A stretch of 64,000 bases of DNA, taken from Desulfobulbus sp. (GTDB lineage Bacteria; Desulfobacterota; Desulfobulbia; Desulfobulbales; Desulfobulbaceae). The DNA is taken from assembly GCA_028684915.1 (NCBI GenBank), contig JAQUEZ010000006.1, positions 1 through 64,000 of the forward strand. The letters run 5' to 3'. Under the pieces are notes generated by a model. That model ran no database searches. It was not told the DNA's origin and saw only the letters and a list, made by a program, of their open reading frames with translations. The position numbers and the translations under genes were made by a program. Positions within the stretch are counted from its first letter, which is position 1, and each line of letters opens with the position of its first letter. Positions 8,601-16,485 of the stretch are shown here, in pieces.

Positions 8601-9465
8601 TAAGAACTTCGTCTGTGATTCTGAAAAGCTCAATTATGAGTATTTATATCATTTGCTTGTACATTTGAAACCGGTGCTTGTCGATTTAGTACCGTCTGGT
8701 TCTAAGTATAAAGAAATAAATAGCAAAACTATTGCAAATTTTGAAATTCCGCTCCCACCCCTTAATGACCAAGAGAAGTTATCTAAAGAATGCAATCTCG
8801 TAGACGCAGAAACGGAAAAGAACACATCTACAATCACTCAAACTAATAATGATATTAAGGAGTTAATTGAGGACATCTACGCCTCCAAGGCACCTCACCT
8901 CGAAATCGCTAAGCTCAGCCTGAACATCCAGTATGGCCTGAACGAAAAGATGAACGAGGCAGGTTTTGGCTACAAGATCTTCCGCATGAATGAGATCATA
9001 CAGGGGCGCATGGTGGACAACGGTGCCATGAAGTGCGCCGATATCAGTGCTGAGGAGTTCGCCAAGTACCGGCTCAACAAGGGCGATCTGCTTTTTAACC
9101 GCACCAACAGCATCGAGCATGTCGGCAAGACCGGGATGTTCGCTCTGGAGGGCGATTATTGTTTCGCTTCTTACCTGGTGCGTGTGGTGCCTGACACCAG
9201 TAAAGTGCTGCCACTCTTCCTTGTCAAGATGATGAACTCCTCGTACTTCCAGAAGGAAGCTAAGGGCAAGGCTTCCAAGTCGATCAACCAGTCCAACATC
9301 AATGCCACCGTGATGAAGAACATCAAGGTGCCGGTTCCCACTTTGACAGAACAGCAGAAATTCGTCACCAAGATCGAAGCTCTAGAGCAACAGATCGCCG
9401 AGGCTCAGGCTATTATCAACATTGCCCCTGCCAGGAAAGAGGCGGTGATGAAAAAATACCTGTGA
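5620..9465 (+). CDS. Single-chain restriction-modification-specificity enzyme (type I-like/IIG fusion)
   Basis: This protein of 1,281 residues joins all functions of a restriction system. The N-terminus has a PD-(D/E)xK nuclease core (D102 in GGRADILV, E117-C-K119 in LIIECK), as in HsdR N-terminal domains. Next comes an N6-adenine methyltransferase: GQFFTP near 420, the SAM motif DYACGAGHF near 453 and catalytic NPPY at 543-546. From about 905 there are two target-recognition half-domains of HsdS type (LNGGTPDTKNPSYW, and LFNRTNS near 1,150), each followed by a coiled helix. No ATPase/translocase motifs are visible. An in-frame TTG at 5608 is possible; I chose ATG 5620 because AGAAGGA lies 12 bases upstream. 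A run of eight Gs at 7441-7448 lies inside the methylase part. Confidence 0.88.
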   Translation: MINQDNFIKLLESLSFNKNKSVYNKTIGSTSLMVDVSKKAIYYPEADGLIVNERQTCNFSANENFVVFECVHRLLEKGYKPEHIELEPKWKLGHGASGGRADILVKDNFGKPLLIIECKTAGSEFKKSWSKTLQDGDQLFSYAQQISETQFLCLYTSDFENDDPTYQSHIIAHRDNDQYLVANPLFYTFRKVTDVKERFAVWRDTYKLDYTTKGIFEDNIQPYQIGKDKYSLADLHAISALDQQKKYHEFATILRQHNVSGRENAFDKLVNLFLCKLVDEIENPDDLKFYWKGVAYDSHFDLIDRLQQLYQSGMDKFLGEDITYINQDDVNNALRFIRQNPDATQRAVWNLFIQQKFFTNNDFSFIDVHNERLFYQNADVLLKILQMWQDIRLTNTSGHNQFLGDMFEGFLDQGVKQSEGQFFTPMPICRFILMSLPLESLILSNPNPPMSIDYACGAGHFLTELALQIQPLLEEHKPQANPAEYHKAMIGIEKEYRLSKVAKVSAFMYGQQGIQICYGDGLVCSHEAFPDIRDGQFDLLVANPPYSVRGFLETLPEEERKAYSLTNTINDVETANSIEPFFIERAKQLLKAGGVAAIILPSSILSNGGGTYIRAREILLQYFDIIAIAEFGSGTFGKTGTNTVTLFLRRKSTQPDTAEHYCERVEEWFMGCAASKRKQVIYKDGHLIEQYCTHINVSLADYQSLLRGEVDGSWKQQEHFQTYHDKFDKSTELVNLRKQKKFRTLSKVEQTAEIGKRYLSYAQAIERDKLYHYVMASDQVNPVLIIRSPSSTKEIKQFLGYDWSAAKGDEGIKLIEDAKGQHVTALYDGPDRANPTRYTRNNPAKLNHHIAANFDGTLGAIPEELIAVASPVRLVDMLDFTQVVFEKQLRLLSTNQKSILSSKWPMVKLSTVTKILNGGTPDTKNPSYWENGDICWATLVDTKQKYLTDTQRKITKEGLKSTTLLPINTVIFSSRATIGEVCINLVPTATNQGYKNFVCDSEKLNYEYLYHLLVHLKPVLVDLVPSGSKYKEINSKTIANFEIPLPPLNDQEKLSKECNLVDAETEKNTSTITQTNNDIKELIEDIYASKAPHLEIAKLSLNIQYGLNEKMNEAGFGYKIFRMNEIIQGRMVDNGAMKCADISAEEFAKYRLNKGDLLFNRTNSIEHVGKTGMFALEGDYCFASYLVRVVPDTSKVLPLFLVKMMNSSYFQKEAKGKASKSINQSNINATVMKNIKVPVPTLTEQQKFVTKIEALEQQIAEAQAIINIAPARKEAVMKKYL

Positions 9466-9613
9466 GGGTGGCAGGGCTCGTTTGTCATATTCCCTGGCCG
9501 ACTCTCTACCATCTTCAACGTCTCGTTCCTCCAAAAACTCCCTCTTAAATACTCGCAATAGCCCGTGGTCCAGTGATAGTTTAAGAAGGTAGCAGGAAAA
9601 GCTATCATATGAG

Positions 9614-9643
9614 TTGACTATCGTAATTTGATAGATTATTATC
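9614..9643 (+). promoter_or_regulatory. Recombinase promoter with overlapping palindromes
   Basis: TTGACT (9614-9619) and TATTAT (9637-9642) are spaced 17 bases. The palindrome CTATC-N7-GATAG (9618-9634) and the adjoining GATA-N6-TATC (9630-9643) overlap the promoter. Resolvases often bind such sites to act on DNA and to repress themselves; that role here is inferred. Confidence 0.5.
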
Positions 9644-9691
9644 ATAATGTGTTAAACTCTATTGATTGTGTTTGGGAGAGGGAAACGGAAA

Positions 9692-10267
9692 ATGGCAATT
9701 ATTGGATATGCTCGGGCGAGCACCGAGGATCAGAAACTTGATGCGCAGATTGAACAACTGACGGGAGCGAAGTGCGAACGCATTTACCAGGAGAAGGTGA
9801 GCGGGGCGAAGGTGGACCGGCCGGAGTTGGTTTCCATGCTCGATTATGTTCGCGATGGTGACACGGTTGTGGTTACCAAGCTCGATCGGATTGCTCGTTC
9901 GACAAAGCACTTGCTGGAGATTACCGACCTGCTGAAAAAGAAGAAGGTGGTCTTCAAGGTTTTGAATATCAACTTTGATACCAGCACGCCGACCGGGAAG
10001 TTAATGCAAACGATGTTGGCCGCGGTTGCCGAGTTCGAGCGGGAGATGATGCTGGAGCGCCAGGCGGAGGGGATCCGGATCGCGAAGGCGCAGGGGAAGT
10101 TTAAGGGGCGGAAGCCGACTGCCCGGGCGAAGAGTGGTGAGGTGCTGCAGCTTCTGGCTGATGGGTTGACGAAAGAGGCTATTGCGGAAAAGGTGGAAAT
10201 TGGCGTGGCGTCGGTCTACCGGATTGCGAAGGCGGCCAAGGAGTCGTCAGGAAATTTGAATGGCTGA
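9692..10267 (+). CDS. Serine recombinase (resolvase/invertase family)
   Basis: This 191-residue protein starts MAIIGYARASTEDQKLDAQ. The serine in RAST is the catalytic nucleophile of small serine recombinases, and the helper arginines lie in TKLDRIARSTKHLL and EFEREMMLERQAEG. The C-terminus ends in a Hin/Tn3-type helix-turn-helix (LTKEAIAEKVEIGVASVYRI). An upstream TTG at 9662 would add ten residues; ATG 9692 fits homologs. Its linkage to the restriction gene and to Tn3-type debris elsewhere in the window suggests it is a leftover resolvase of a mobile element. No invertible segment was found next to it. Confidence 0.9.
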   Translation: MAIIGYARASTEDQKLDAQIEQLTGAKCERIYQEKVSGAKVDRPELVSMLDYVRDGDTVVVTKLDRIARSTKHLLEITDLLKKKKVVFKVLNINFDTSTPTGKLMQTMLAAVAEFEREMMLERQAEGIRIAKAQGKFKGRKPTARAKSGEVLQLLADGLTKEAIAEKVEIGVASVYRIAKAAKESSGNLNG

Positions 10268-10358
10268 TAAAACGGCTTCCAAATTTGCCCTATGAGGGGT
10301 TTTGGGGAAAGGGGATATCAAACACTATGGGAACCAAACAGACGTAACATTAGAAATG

Positions 10359-10387
10359 TTGACTTGCGAATTAACCGGCGGTATTAA
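10359..10387 (+). promoter_or_regulatory. Promoter of the orphan riboswitch
   Basis: TTGACT at 10359-10364 and TATTAA at 10382-10387 with a 17-base spacer form a good sigma-70 promoter. The start of transcription would be near 10,394, about 45 bases before the riboswitch. Confidence 0.55.
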
Positions 10388-10439
10388 ATCTTAAGATTAA
10401 TCACTCATTAGACAAATCGATTACTCGATTATGAAAACA

Positions 10440-10531
10440 GTATTTTCCGAAAAGAGCAAACCCGGGGAGACTCGGGGGCGCAGAGCCAAGGGTCCGCAAT
10501 GTGCCGACAGCCTGGCCGCCGAAGAAAATAC
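10440..10531 (+). ncRNA. GEMM-I cyclic dinucleotide riboswitch
   Basis: GTATTTTC (10440-10447) and GAAAATAC (10524-10531) form the closing helix. Between them lie the GEMM-I hallmarks: GAGCAAACC, a CGGGG-AGA-CTCGG type hairpin, GGGGCGCAGAGCCAAGGGTC, a second hairpin and GACAGCCTGGCCGCC. These match the c-di-GMP-I/GEMM consensus closely. The base before CAAACC is G, the form usually linked to c-di-GMP rather than cGAMP, although ligand choice needs measurement. It has its own promoter upstream and an intrinsic terminator 13 bases downstream, the layout of a transcriptional switch. The only ORF after it is a doubtful 73-codon frame. Confidence 0.8.
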
Positions 10532-10544
10532 CTCGACCACCAGA

Positions 10545-10578
10545 CCCCTATCTTCGGCATGATGATAGGGGTTTTTTT
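10545..10578 (+). terminator. Expression-platform terminator of the GEMM riboswitch
   Basis: CCCCTATC and GATAGGGG pair perfectly around an 11-base loop and are followed by seven Ts. Its place directly after the aptamer makes it the probable regulated terminator. Confidence 0.85.
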
Positions 10579-10655
10579 GTTAAGAATGCTTTTGACCGGC
10601 TCATGTGAAATGAAATTATCGCTGTTGGGAGAATATCTGCTACTGAGGTAACAAA

Positions 10656-10877
10656 ATGAAGTTTGTACGGCGCTATGGGCCACTACCAATTCAGAAGTTG
10701 GCAGTCATGGCGTTACCACATCACCTTGGTATGATGGCTATGCTGTTCATGGAGGGAGTCAGACTGACCCAACAGCGGGAGATTTCTCTATTGTCAACTG
10801 CTGATGTCATCGTAACATTGACCAACTATCTACCAAGACGAGGCCATGTTAAAGAAGAACTCTTCTGCCAAATGTGA
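10656..10877 (+). CDS. Short ORF downstream of the riboswitch, unknown
   Basis: This 73-codon frame begins with ATG 10656, preceded at good distance by GAGGTAAC. The translation resembles no family I recognise and has no signal peptide or metal motif. Because it is the only frame that the riboswitch could control, it may be the damaged start of a longer lost gene. An alternative frame over the same DNA is also open for about 40 codons and looks more like a secreted protein, which favours decay. Treat as doubtful. Confidence 0.3.
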   Translation: MKFVRRYGPLPIQKLAVMALPHHLGMMAMLFMEGVRLTQQREISLLSTADVIVTLTNYLPRRGHVKEELFCQM

Positions 10878-10979
10878 CGTCAGCACAAACGACGTCAACA
10901 GTCTATTTATAGCCTAAGCTGACCGAAAACCGTTAGGTATCATGTAACAAGGAAGCACTACCCCCCCCCGTTAAAACTA

Positions 10980-11026
10980 TTGACAAAGCCTTCGGATCAT
11001 ATAAGATAGTAATCAATTACTATCTT
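10980..11026 (+). promoter_or_regulatory. TetR promoter and autoregulatory operator
   Basis: TTGACA (10980-10985) is followed by TAAGAT at 11002-11007 as the likely -10. A perfect 10-bp inverted repeat, AAGATAGTAA-TCAA-TTACTATCTT (split by four bases), occupies 11003-11026 and covers the -10 box. The TetR gene starts 15 bases later. A run of nine Cs lies just upstream at 10961-10969. Confidence 0.75.
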
Positions 11027-11040
11027 TAAGGACACCTATC

Positions 11041-11649
11041 ATGAACTCACCTCTTAAACATCTTCCGGCGATGGAACGCCGTGCGGTGACTGTTGAAACG
11101 GTTATCGCGCTGGCCGCGGAGCAGAATCCCAGCGAGATTACCACCGCGGCCATTGCAAAACGCATGGGGTTGACCCAGGGCGCGATCTTTCGCCACTTTT
11201 CTAGTAAGGATGCCATCCTCGAGGCGGTTATGGAGTGGGTGGCGGAAAAGCTGCTTTCCAGGCAGGAGAAGGTGTTGCAGGACGGTCTTTCGCCGCTGGC
11301 TGCTCTCGAGGCGATATTCATGGCACATATAGATTTTGTGGTGGAACACCCGGGCGTGCCAAGAATACTGTTTGGAGAGTTGCAGCGAGGGGAATCAACC
11401 GCACCCAAGCGCATGGCGCAATTCCTTATTCGCCGCTATGCCGAACGGGTGCAGCAACTGCTCGAAGAAGGCAAGGAATGCGGTGAAGTGGACACCTCGC
11501 TCGAATCCGAGGCGGGTGCCATTCTCTTTATCGGCACAGTACAGGGATTAGTCATGCAGTCGCTGTTGGCCGGCGATGTGGGGCGCATCCGACTTATTGC
11601 GCCAAGAGCCTTTGCCATCTTTCGGCGCGGGATTGGGAGGACACAATGA
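11041..11649 (+). CDS. TetR-family repressor of the efflux operon
   Basis: This 202-residue protein has a TetR helix-turn-helix at residues 20-65 (ITTAAIAKRMGLTQGAIFRHF, with the conserved ...G-IFRHF ending), followed by a variable all-helical ligand domain. Its stop overlaps the start of the adaptor gene (11646), and it is preceded by a perfect palindrome over its promoter. It is therefore the probable autorepressor and local controller of the four downstream efflux genes. The inducing compound cannot be read from sequence. Confidence 0.92.
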   Translation: MNSPLKHLPAMERRAVTVETVIALAAEQNPSEITTAAIAKRMGLTQGAIFRHFSSKDAILEAVMEWVAEKLLSRQEKVLQDGLSPLAALEAIFMAHIDFVVEHPGVPRILFGELQRGESTAPKRMAQFLIRRYAERVQQLLEEGKECGEVDTSLESEAGAILFIGTVQGLVMQSLLAGDVGRIRLIAPRAFAIFRRGIGRTQ

Positions 11650-12797
11650 AACGGCTGCACATTCAGACTCGCACCCTGGCGATTATGGCAGTAATTTTGC
11701 CGCTGCTGGCGCTCTTTGTTTATGTCGCCCTGCGCTCGGGTCCGCTGGCACCGGTTACGGTGACGGTCAGCACCGTGGAGGAACGCGCCATTGCCCCGGG
11801 TTTGTTCGGGATCGGAACGGTCGAGTCGCGCTATACCTATAAAATCGGTCCGACCTTTGCCGGACGGTTGACCAGGCTGGATGTGCAGGTGGGCGATCGG
11901 GTACAAGCCGGACAGCTACTCGGGGAAATGGACCCGGTTGATCTCGATGAGCGAATCCATTCCCAGGAAGCTGCGGTCAAGCGCGCCGAGGCACAGCTGC
12001 GGGATGCCCGGTCGCGACAGGCCTATGCGCAAACCCAAGCCCGGCGTTTTGAGCAATTGCTTGCAGTGCGCTCGACCAGTGAGGAAATTGTCACCACCAA
12101 AAAATATGAGCTGCAGGTTGCTGATGCTGGTCTCGACGCGGCGCGTGAGGAACTGGCTCGAACCCGCAGCGAACGGGCCGCTTTGATCGCGCAACGCAAT
12201 AACCTGCAACTGGTCGCCTCTGCCGATGGCCTGGTCGCCGTGCGCGATGCAGATCCCGGCACCACGGTTGTAGCCGGTCAAGCAGTGGTGGAGCTGATTG
12301 ACCCAAAGAACCTCTGGCTCAATGTGCGGTTCGATCAGCTAGGCGGCCAAGGACTCGCCGCGGGCCTGCCGGTGCAGGTCGTATTGCGTTCGCGCTCCGG
12401 ACAAGCTTTGGCTGGACATATACTGCGGGTAGAGCCGATGGCCGACGAAGTGACCGAAGAAACGCTGGCCAAGGTAGTGTTCGATCAACGCCTCGAACCG
12501 CTGCCGCCGGTGGGCGAGCTTGTCGAAGTCACGGTTACTCTGCCGGCACTCCCCAAGGCACCGGTAATCCCCAATGCAGCCATCCAGCGCAGCAATGGCC
12601 AAACGGGCGTCTGGCAGGTGGTGAACGGCGACCTTCGCTTTACGCCGGTCACGTTGGGCACAGCAGATCTGGCAGGGAATGTCCAGGTGCGTGCCGGTCT
12701 TGCGGCTGGGGACCAGGTGGTGGTGTACAGCGCAAAAGCCCTGAGTACGCGCAGCCGCATCAAGGTCGTTGACCGGATTCCGGGAGTGACGCGATGA
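11646..12797 (+). CDS. Periplasmic adaptor of an ABC efflux pump (HlyD/MacA-like)
   Basis: This 383-residue protein has an N-terminal membrane anchor (about residues 10-29), then a split lipoyl/barrel-sandwich domain (VESRYTYKIGPTFAGRLTRL ... GLVAVRDADPGTTVVAG), a long coiled-coil hairpin rich in Ala, Glu and Arg, and a beta-barrel domain. This order is that of membrane-fusion proteins that bridge the inner-membrane transporter and the outer-membrane channel. It overlaps the TetR stop by four bases and the permease start by four bases, so it is part of one tightly coupled operon. Confidence 0.9.
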   Translation: MKRLHIQTRTLAIMAVILPLLALFVYVALRSGPLAPVTVTVSTVEERAIAPGLFGIGTVESRYTYKIGPTFAGRLTRLDVQVGDRVQAGQLLGEMDPVDLDERIHSQEAAVKRAEAQLRDARSRQAYAQTQARRFEQLLAVRSTSEEIVTTKKYELQVADAGLDAAREELARTRSERAALIAQRNNLQLVASADGLVAVRDADPGTTVVAGQAVVELIDPKNLWLNVRFDQLGGQGLAAGLPVQVVLRSRSGQALAGHILRVEPMADEVTEETLAKVVFDQRLEPLPPVGELVEVTVTLPALPKAPVIPNAAIQRSNGQTGVWQVVNGDLRFTPVTLGTADLAGNVQVRAGLAAGDQVVVYSAKALSTRSRIKVVDRIPGVTR

Positions 12798-13999
12798 TCA
12801 GCCTTGCCGGCCGGGACATCATGCATTCCTGGGGAAAGTTTGTCTTCACCGGGGCAGGTTTGGGGCTGCTGATCGGCGTTACCCTGTCCATGGCCGGGAT
12901 CTACCGGGGCATGGTGGATGACGCCAAGGTGCTGCTCGACAACAGTGGCGCCGATCTCTGGGTGGTGCAAAAGGACACCCTTGGCCCCTATGCCGAGCCG
13001 TCAAGCATCTACGACGATACCTGGCGCGGTATCCGCAGCATGCCGGGAGTGGCGCGAACGGCCAACGTCACCTATCTCACCATGCAGGTGCGCCAGGGCG
13101 AGCGCGACGTGCGGGCGATGATCTCCGGAGTCACGGCCGGCGAACCGGGGACACCCGGCTGGCCATCGTATCTCGTCGGCGGGCGGCAGATCACCCGCGG
13201 CCATTACGAGGCGGTGGCCGATGTTGCCGCCGGCTTCAAACTTGGCGAGCGCATCAAGATCCGCCGCAACAGCTACACGGTGGTTGGCCTGACCAGGAGG
13301 ATGGTCTCCTCAAGCGGCGACCCGATGGTGTTTATCCCGCTCAAGGATGCCCAGGAAGCCCAATTTCTCAAAGACAATGACGCCATCCTGCAGCAGCGCC
13401 GCCGCACCGCCGCAAATCCGGCCTTCAATCGGCCGGGCGTGCCGGGATTGCTCGATGCGGTCCTCGCGACGCAAAGCACCAACCCTTATGTAAACGCGGT
13501 TCTGGTGCAAGTTGCCTCCGGCCATGGCGCGGAGGAAGTAGCTGCATCCATCCGCCGCTGGAAGCGACTGACGGTGTACACCCGTAGCCAGATGGAGGAG
13601 ATCCTGGTGGGCAAGCTGATCGCGACATCGGCAAAGCAGATCGGTATGTTTCTGGTGATTCTCTCGATTGTCAGCGCGGCAATTGTCGCTTTCATTATCT
13701 ACACCCTGACCCTCGGCAAGATCCGTGAGATCGCAGTGCTCAAACTGATCGGCACCAGGAACCGCACCATTGTCGGCCTGATCATGCAACAGGCCATCGC
13801 CTTGGGGGTGATCGGTTTTGTGGTGGGCAAGATCACCGCTACCCTGGTGATGGCGCCGATCTTTCCGAAATATGTGCTGCTTGAACCGCTCGACTCCGTC
13901 AAGGGCTTCGTTGCCGTGGTTGTGATCTGCGTAATATCGAGCATTATTGCCATCCGCGCGGCCCTCAAAGTTGATCCGGCCGAAGCCATTGGAGGTTGA
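12794..13999 (+). CDS. MacB/FtsX-type ABC transporter permease
   Basis: This 401-residue protein has one membrane segment near the N-terminus (GKFVFTGAGLGLLIGVTLSM), a large periplasmic domain of about 240 residues, then three membrane segments in the last 130 residues. It ends in the cytoplasmic motif KVDPAEAIGG, typical of the FtsX/MacB/LolC superfamily (DPAEALR). Such permeases act as mechanical transmitters rather than channels. ATG overlaps the adaptor stop (ATGA). The partner ATPase is encoded two bases downstream. Confidence 0.9.
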   Translation: MISLAGRDIMHSWGKFVFTGAGLGLLIGVTLSMAGIYRGMVDDAKVLLDNSGADLWVVQKDTLGPYAEPSSIYDDTWRGIRSMPGVARTANVTYLTMQVRQGERDVRAMISGVTAGEPGTPGWPSYLVGGRQITRGHYEAVADVAAGFKLGERIKIRRNSYTVVGLTRRMVSSSGDPMVFIPLKDAQEAQFLKDNDAILQQRRRTAANPAFNRPGVPGLLDAVLATQSTNPYVNAVLVQVASGHGAEEVAASIRRWKRLTVYTRSQMEEILVGKLIATSAKQIGMFLVILSIVSAAIVAFIIYTLTLGKIREIAVLKLIGTRNRTIVGLIMQQAIALGVIGFVVGKITATLVMAPIFPKYVLLEPLDSVKGFVAVVVICVISSIIAIRAALKVDPAEAIGG

Positions 14000-14000
14000 T

Positions 14001-14708
14001 ATGACCGGCACAGGAATTCGTATCGAAGGGTTGCGGAAACGCTATGGCAGTGGCGACACCGCCGTCGATGCTTTGAAGAAGGTCGATATGCAGGTCTTCC
14101 CTGGGGAGGTGGTCGGCTTGATCGGCCCCTCGGGCTCGGGCAAGAGCACGTTGCTCAAATGTCTGGGCGCGGTCATCGAACCAACCGCCGGGCGTATGAT
14201 TCTCGATGACGAGGTGATCTATGACGACGGCTGGAAGGTCAAGGATCTGCGGGCACTGCGTCGCGACAGCATCGGCTTCATTTTTCAGGCGCCATACCTT
14301 ATCTCCTACCTTGACGTCACCGACAACATTGCCCTGCTGCCGATGCTGGCCGGAAAGCCGAACGCCGAGGCGCGCAGCCAAGCATTGGGACTGCTGAAAG
14401 CGCTCGATGTGGAGCATCGCGCCAAGGCCATGCCGTCACAGCTCTCCGGCGGAGAACAGCAGCGGGTGGCCATAGCGCGCGGATTGGTCAATCGTCCACC
14501 GGTAATTCTCGCTGATGAGCCCACAGCACCGCTCGACAGCGAGCGTGCCTTGGCGGTTATCCGGATTTTGAACGAGATGGCCCGTAAATACGAGACCGCC
14601 ATCATTGTCGTCACTCACGACGAAAAAATCATCCCGACCTTCAAACGCATCTACCATATCCGTGATGGGGTGACCTACGAGGAGGCCGGCCAAGGGCTGG
14701 AATTCTAA
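14001..14708 (+). CDS. ABC transporter ATP-binding protein (MacB/LolD/DevA-like)
   Basis: This 235-residue ATPase shows a complete set of motifs: Walker A GPSGSGKST, Q-loop in FIFQAPY, signature LSGGEQQRVAIARGL, Walker B VILADEP and H-loop VVTHDE. The D-loop reads TAPLDSE where family members normally have TGNLD. The open frame extends upstream to 13947, but ATG 14001 right after GGAGGTTGAT is the convincing start and avoids overlap with the permease. It powers the adaptor-permease-channel pump encoded around it. Confidence 0.93.
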   Translation: MTGTGIRIEGLRKRYGSGDTAVDALKKVDMQVFPGEVVGLIGPSGSGKSTLLKCLGAVIEPTAGRMILDDEVIYDDGWKVKDLRALRRDSIGFIFQAPYLISYLDVTDNIALLPMLAGKPNAEARSQALGLLKALDVEHRAKAMPSQLSGGEQQRVAIARGLVNRPPVILADEPTAPLDSERALAVIRILNEMARKYETAIIVVTHDEKIIPTFKRIYHIRDGVTYEEAGQGLEF

Positions 14709-16252
14709 TGATTCGAGAATCTTCGTTGAAAAACAAAGCTGGTATTGGTATGGGCAACGTACAAACGCTCGGCAGGCACCTCTGCATTGCTTTCATCCTT
14801 CCCTCCCTGCTGACGGGATGCTCGGTCGGTCCCGATTTTATTCGTCCGACACAACCTGAGGTGGCAACCTATACCGTAGCCCCCTTGCCGGCGCACACTG
14901 CCTCTGCTCCTACGGCATTGGGAGGAGCACAACAGTTCGTCGCAGGCGGCCGGATCAACCCCCACTGGTGGAAAGAGTTCGGCTCACCCAGACTGGAGGC
15001 CCTGATCACGGAGGCCTTGCAGGCCAACCCCACCTTGGCCGGGGCACAGGCCGCTGTGCGTCAGGCGCAGGAGTTATATGCGGCGCAGTCCGGCTCGACG
15101 AGTTATCCGCTCGTTAACGCCACCGTCGGCAGCCAGCGCCAGCGATTCAATCCCAATACCATGGGACAGGCCGGCGAAGCCCGGGAATTCAGCCTATACA
15201 CTGCCGGTGTCGGCGTGCAGTACACTTTTGACCTGTTTGGCGGCAACCGGCGCGCGCTTGAGGCCCTGGCCGCCCGCGTCGACTATCAGCGCTATCAATT
15301 GGAAGGCGCACGCTTGACCTTGGTGGGCGCCATCGTCAATGCCGCGATTACCCAGGCAAAGCTGGCCGGCCAAATCCAGGCCACGGAGGCAATTCTTAAC
15401 TCTCAGGAAGAGCAGCTGGGGTTAACCCGGGAACGGCTTCGTCTCGGCAACGCTGCTCCGGACGAGCTGTTGGCCTTGCAACCCCAAGTGGAAGAGACGC
15501 GCGACGCCATCTTGTTCCTGCGCAATCAGCTTCAACAGAACAAACATCTGCTGGCCATGCTTGCCGGCAGAGCACCGGGGGCAGGAAGCGTGCCCTCCTT
15601 CACCCTCGAAGATTTTACGCTGCCGGCTGAACTGCCATTGGTAGTGCCCTCCGAACTGGTGCGTACCCGTCCCGACATCCAGGCCGCCGAAGCCCTGCTG
15701 CATGAGGCAAATGCCGAATACGGCGTGGCGATTGCCAAACTGTATCCACAAATCACCCTCAGTGCCGATCTTGGTACTCAGGCTTTGACCACAGCTGCTC
15801 TGTTCGGCAGCGGTTCCGCTGTTTGGAGCCTGGTCGGGCAACTGATCCAACCTTTGTTCAACCCCGGACTGCCGGCAAAAAAACGAGCGGCACTGGCCGC
15901 TTTCGATGCCGCAGCGGCCAATTACCAAACCGTTGTCCTTGAATCCCTTCGCACTGTGGCCGACGTGCTCTGTGCCTTGGACAACGATGCGCAAAGAATG
16001 GCCGCGATGTTTGCTGCCGACACCGCAGCGCGAGAATCCATGAATTCAACGCAACGACGATACGCCCTGGGCGCGGCCGGCTATCTGGAACTGCTCATCG
16101 CACAACAACAGGCGCAACGCATGCGTATCAACCTCATTGCGGCCCAGACGCAGCGGCTGGTCGATTCCGCCGCACTGTATCAGGCGATGGGCGGTGGATT
16201 GTTGCGTGATAGTACAGCGACAGCGGCTTTACATCCTGTTTCTGCCAATTGA
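14708..16252 (+). CDS. TolC-like outer-membrane efflux lipoprotein (NodT/OprM family)
   Basis: This 514-residue protein has a lipoprotein signal with the lipobox LLTGC followed by SVGPDFIRP, the hallmark of OprM/NodT channels. Two OEP repeats follow (WWKEFGSPRLEALITEAL region and the YPQITLSADLG region). The start codon overlaps the ATPase stop (TAATG); a second ATG at 14750 is possible. It completes a four-part export system with the adaptor, permease and ATPase. Pairing of an OprM-type channel with a MacB-type pump is known for macrolide, peptide or lipid export; the substrate is not known here. Confidence 0.92.
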   Translation: MIRESSLKNKAGIGMGNVQTLGRHLCIAFILPSLLTGCSVGPDFIRPTQPEVATYTVAPLPAHTASAPTALGGAQQFVAGGRINPHWWKEFGSPRLEALITEALQANPTLAGAQAAVRQAQELYAAQSGSTSYPLVNATVGSQRQRFNPNTMGQAGEAREFSLYTAGVGVQYTFDLFGGNRRALEALAARVDYQRYQLEGARLTLVGAIVNAAITQAKLAGQIQATEAILNSQEEQLGLTRERLRLGNAAPDELLALQPQVEETRDAILFLRNQLQQNKHLLAMLAGRAPGAGSVPSFTLEDFTLPAELPLVVPSELVRTRPDIQAAEALLHEANAEYGVAIAKLYPQITLSADLGTQALTTAALFGSGSAVWSLVGQLIQPLFNPGLPAKKRAALAAFDAAAANYQTVVLESLRTVADVLCALDNDAQRMAAMFAADTAARESMNSTQRRYALGAAGYLELLIAQQQAQRMRINLIAAQTQRLVDSAALYQAMGGGLLRDSTATAALHPVSAN

Positions 16253-16442
16253 ATACTTGGCTGAAAATCCCATGCTGGTGTACGGAAATTGTCGTGAAAC
16301 TCCGCCACTCCAGATTAATTGTACTTCATCGGAAATAGTGCCGCAAAATTGACAAATATTTTCGGTTAGTTATGGGTAAATCAACAATTCTTGGAAGATG
16401 CCAGCGTCCTTGACCTTTACCTTTTGACTGATATTCTTAGCA

Positions 16443-16460
16443 AAAGTGAGTATTCACTTT
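16443..16460 (+). promoter_or_regulatory. Operator of the second TetR gene
   Basis: AAAGTGA-GTAT-TCACTTT is a perfect 7-bp inverted repeat 25 bases before the TetR start and just downstream of TTGACT (16424-16429). The position fits an autoregulatory TetR operator. Confidence 0.6.
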
Positions 16461-16485
16461 CATAAAGGTACGAAAGGACTGTTCG

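Noticed and set aside
9466..9645. Minus-strand frame of 87 codons after the restriction gene
   Set aside because: It lacks a ribosome site and family resemblance, and it runs into the 3' end of the restriction gene.
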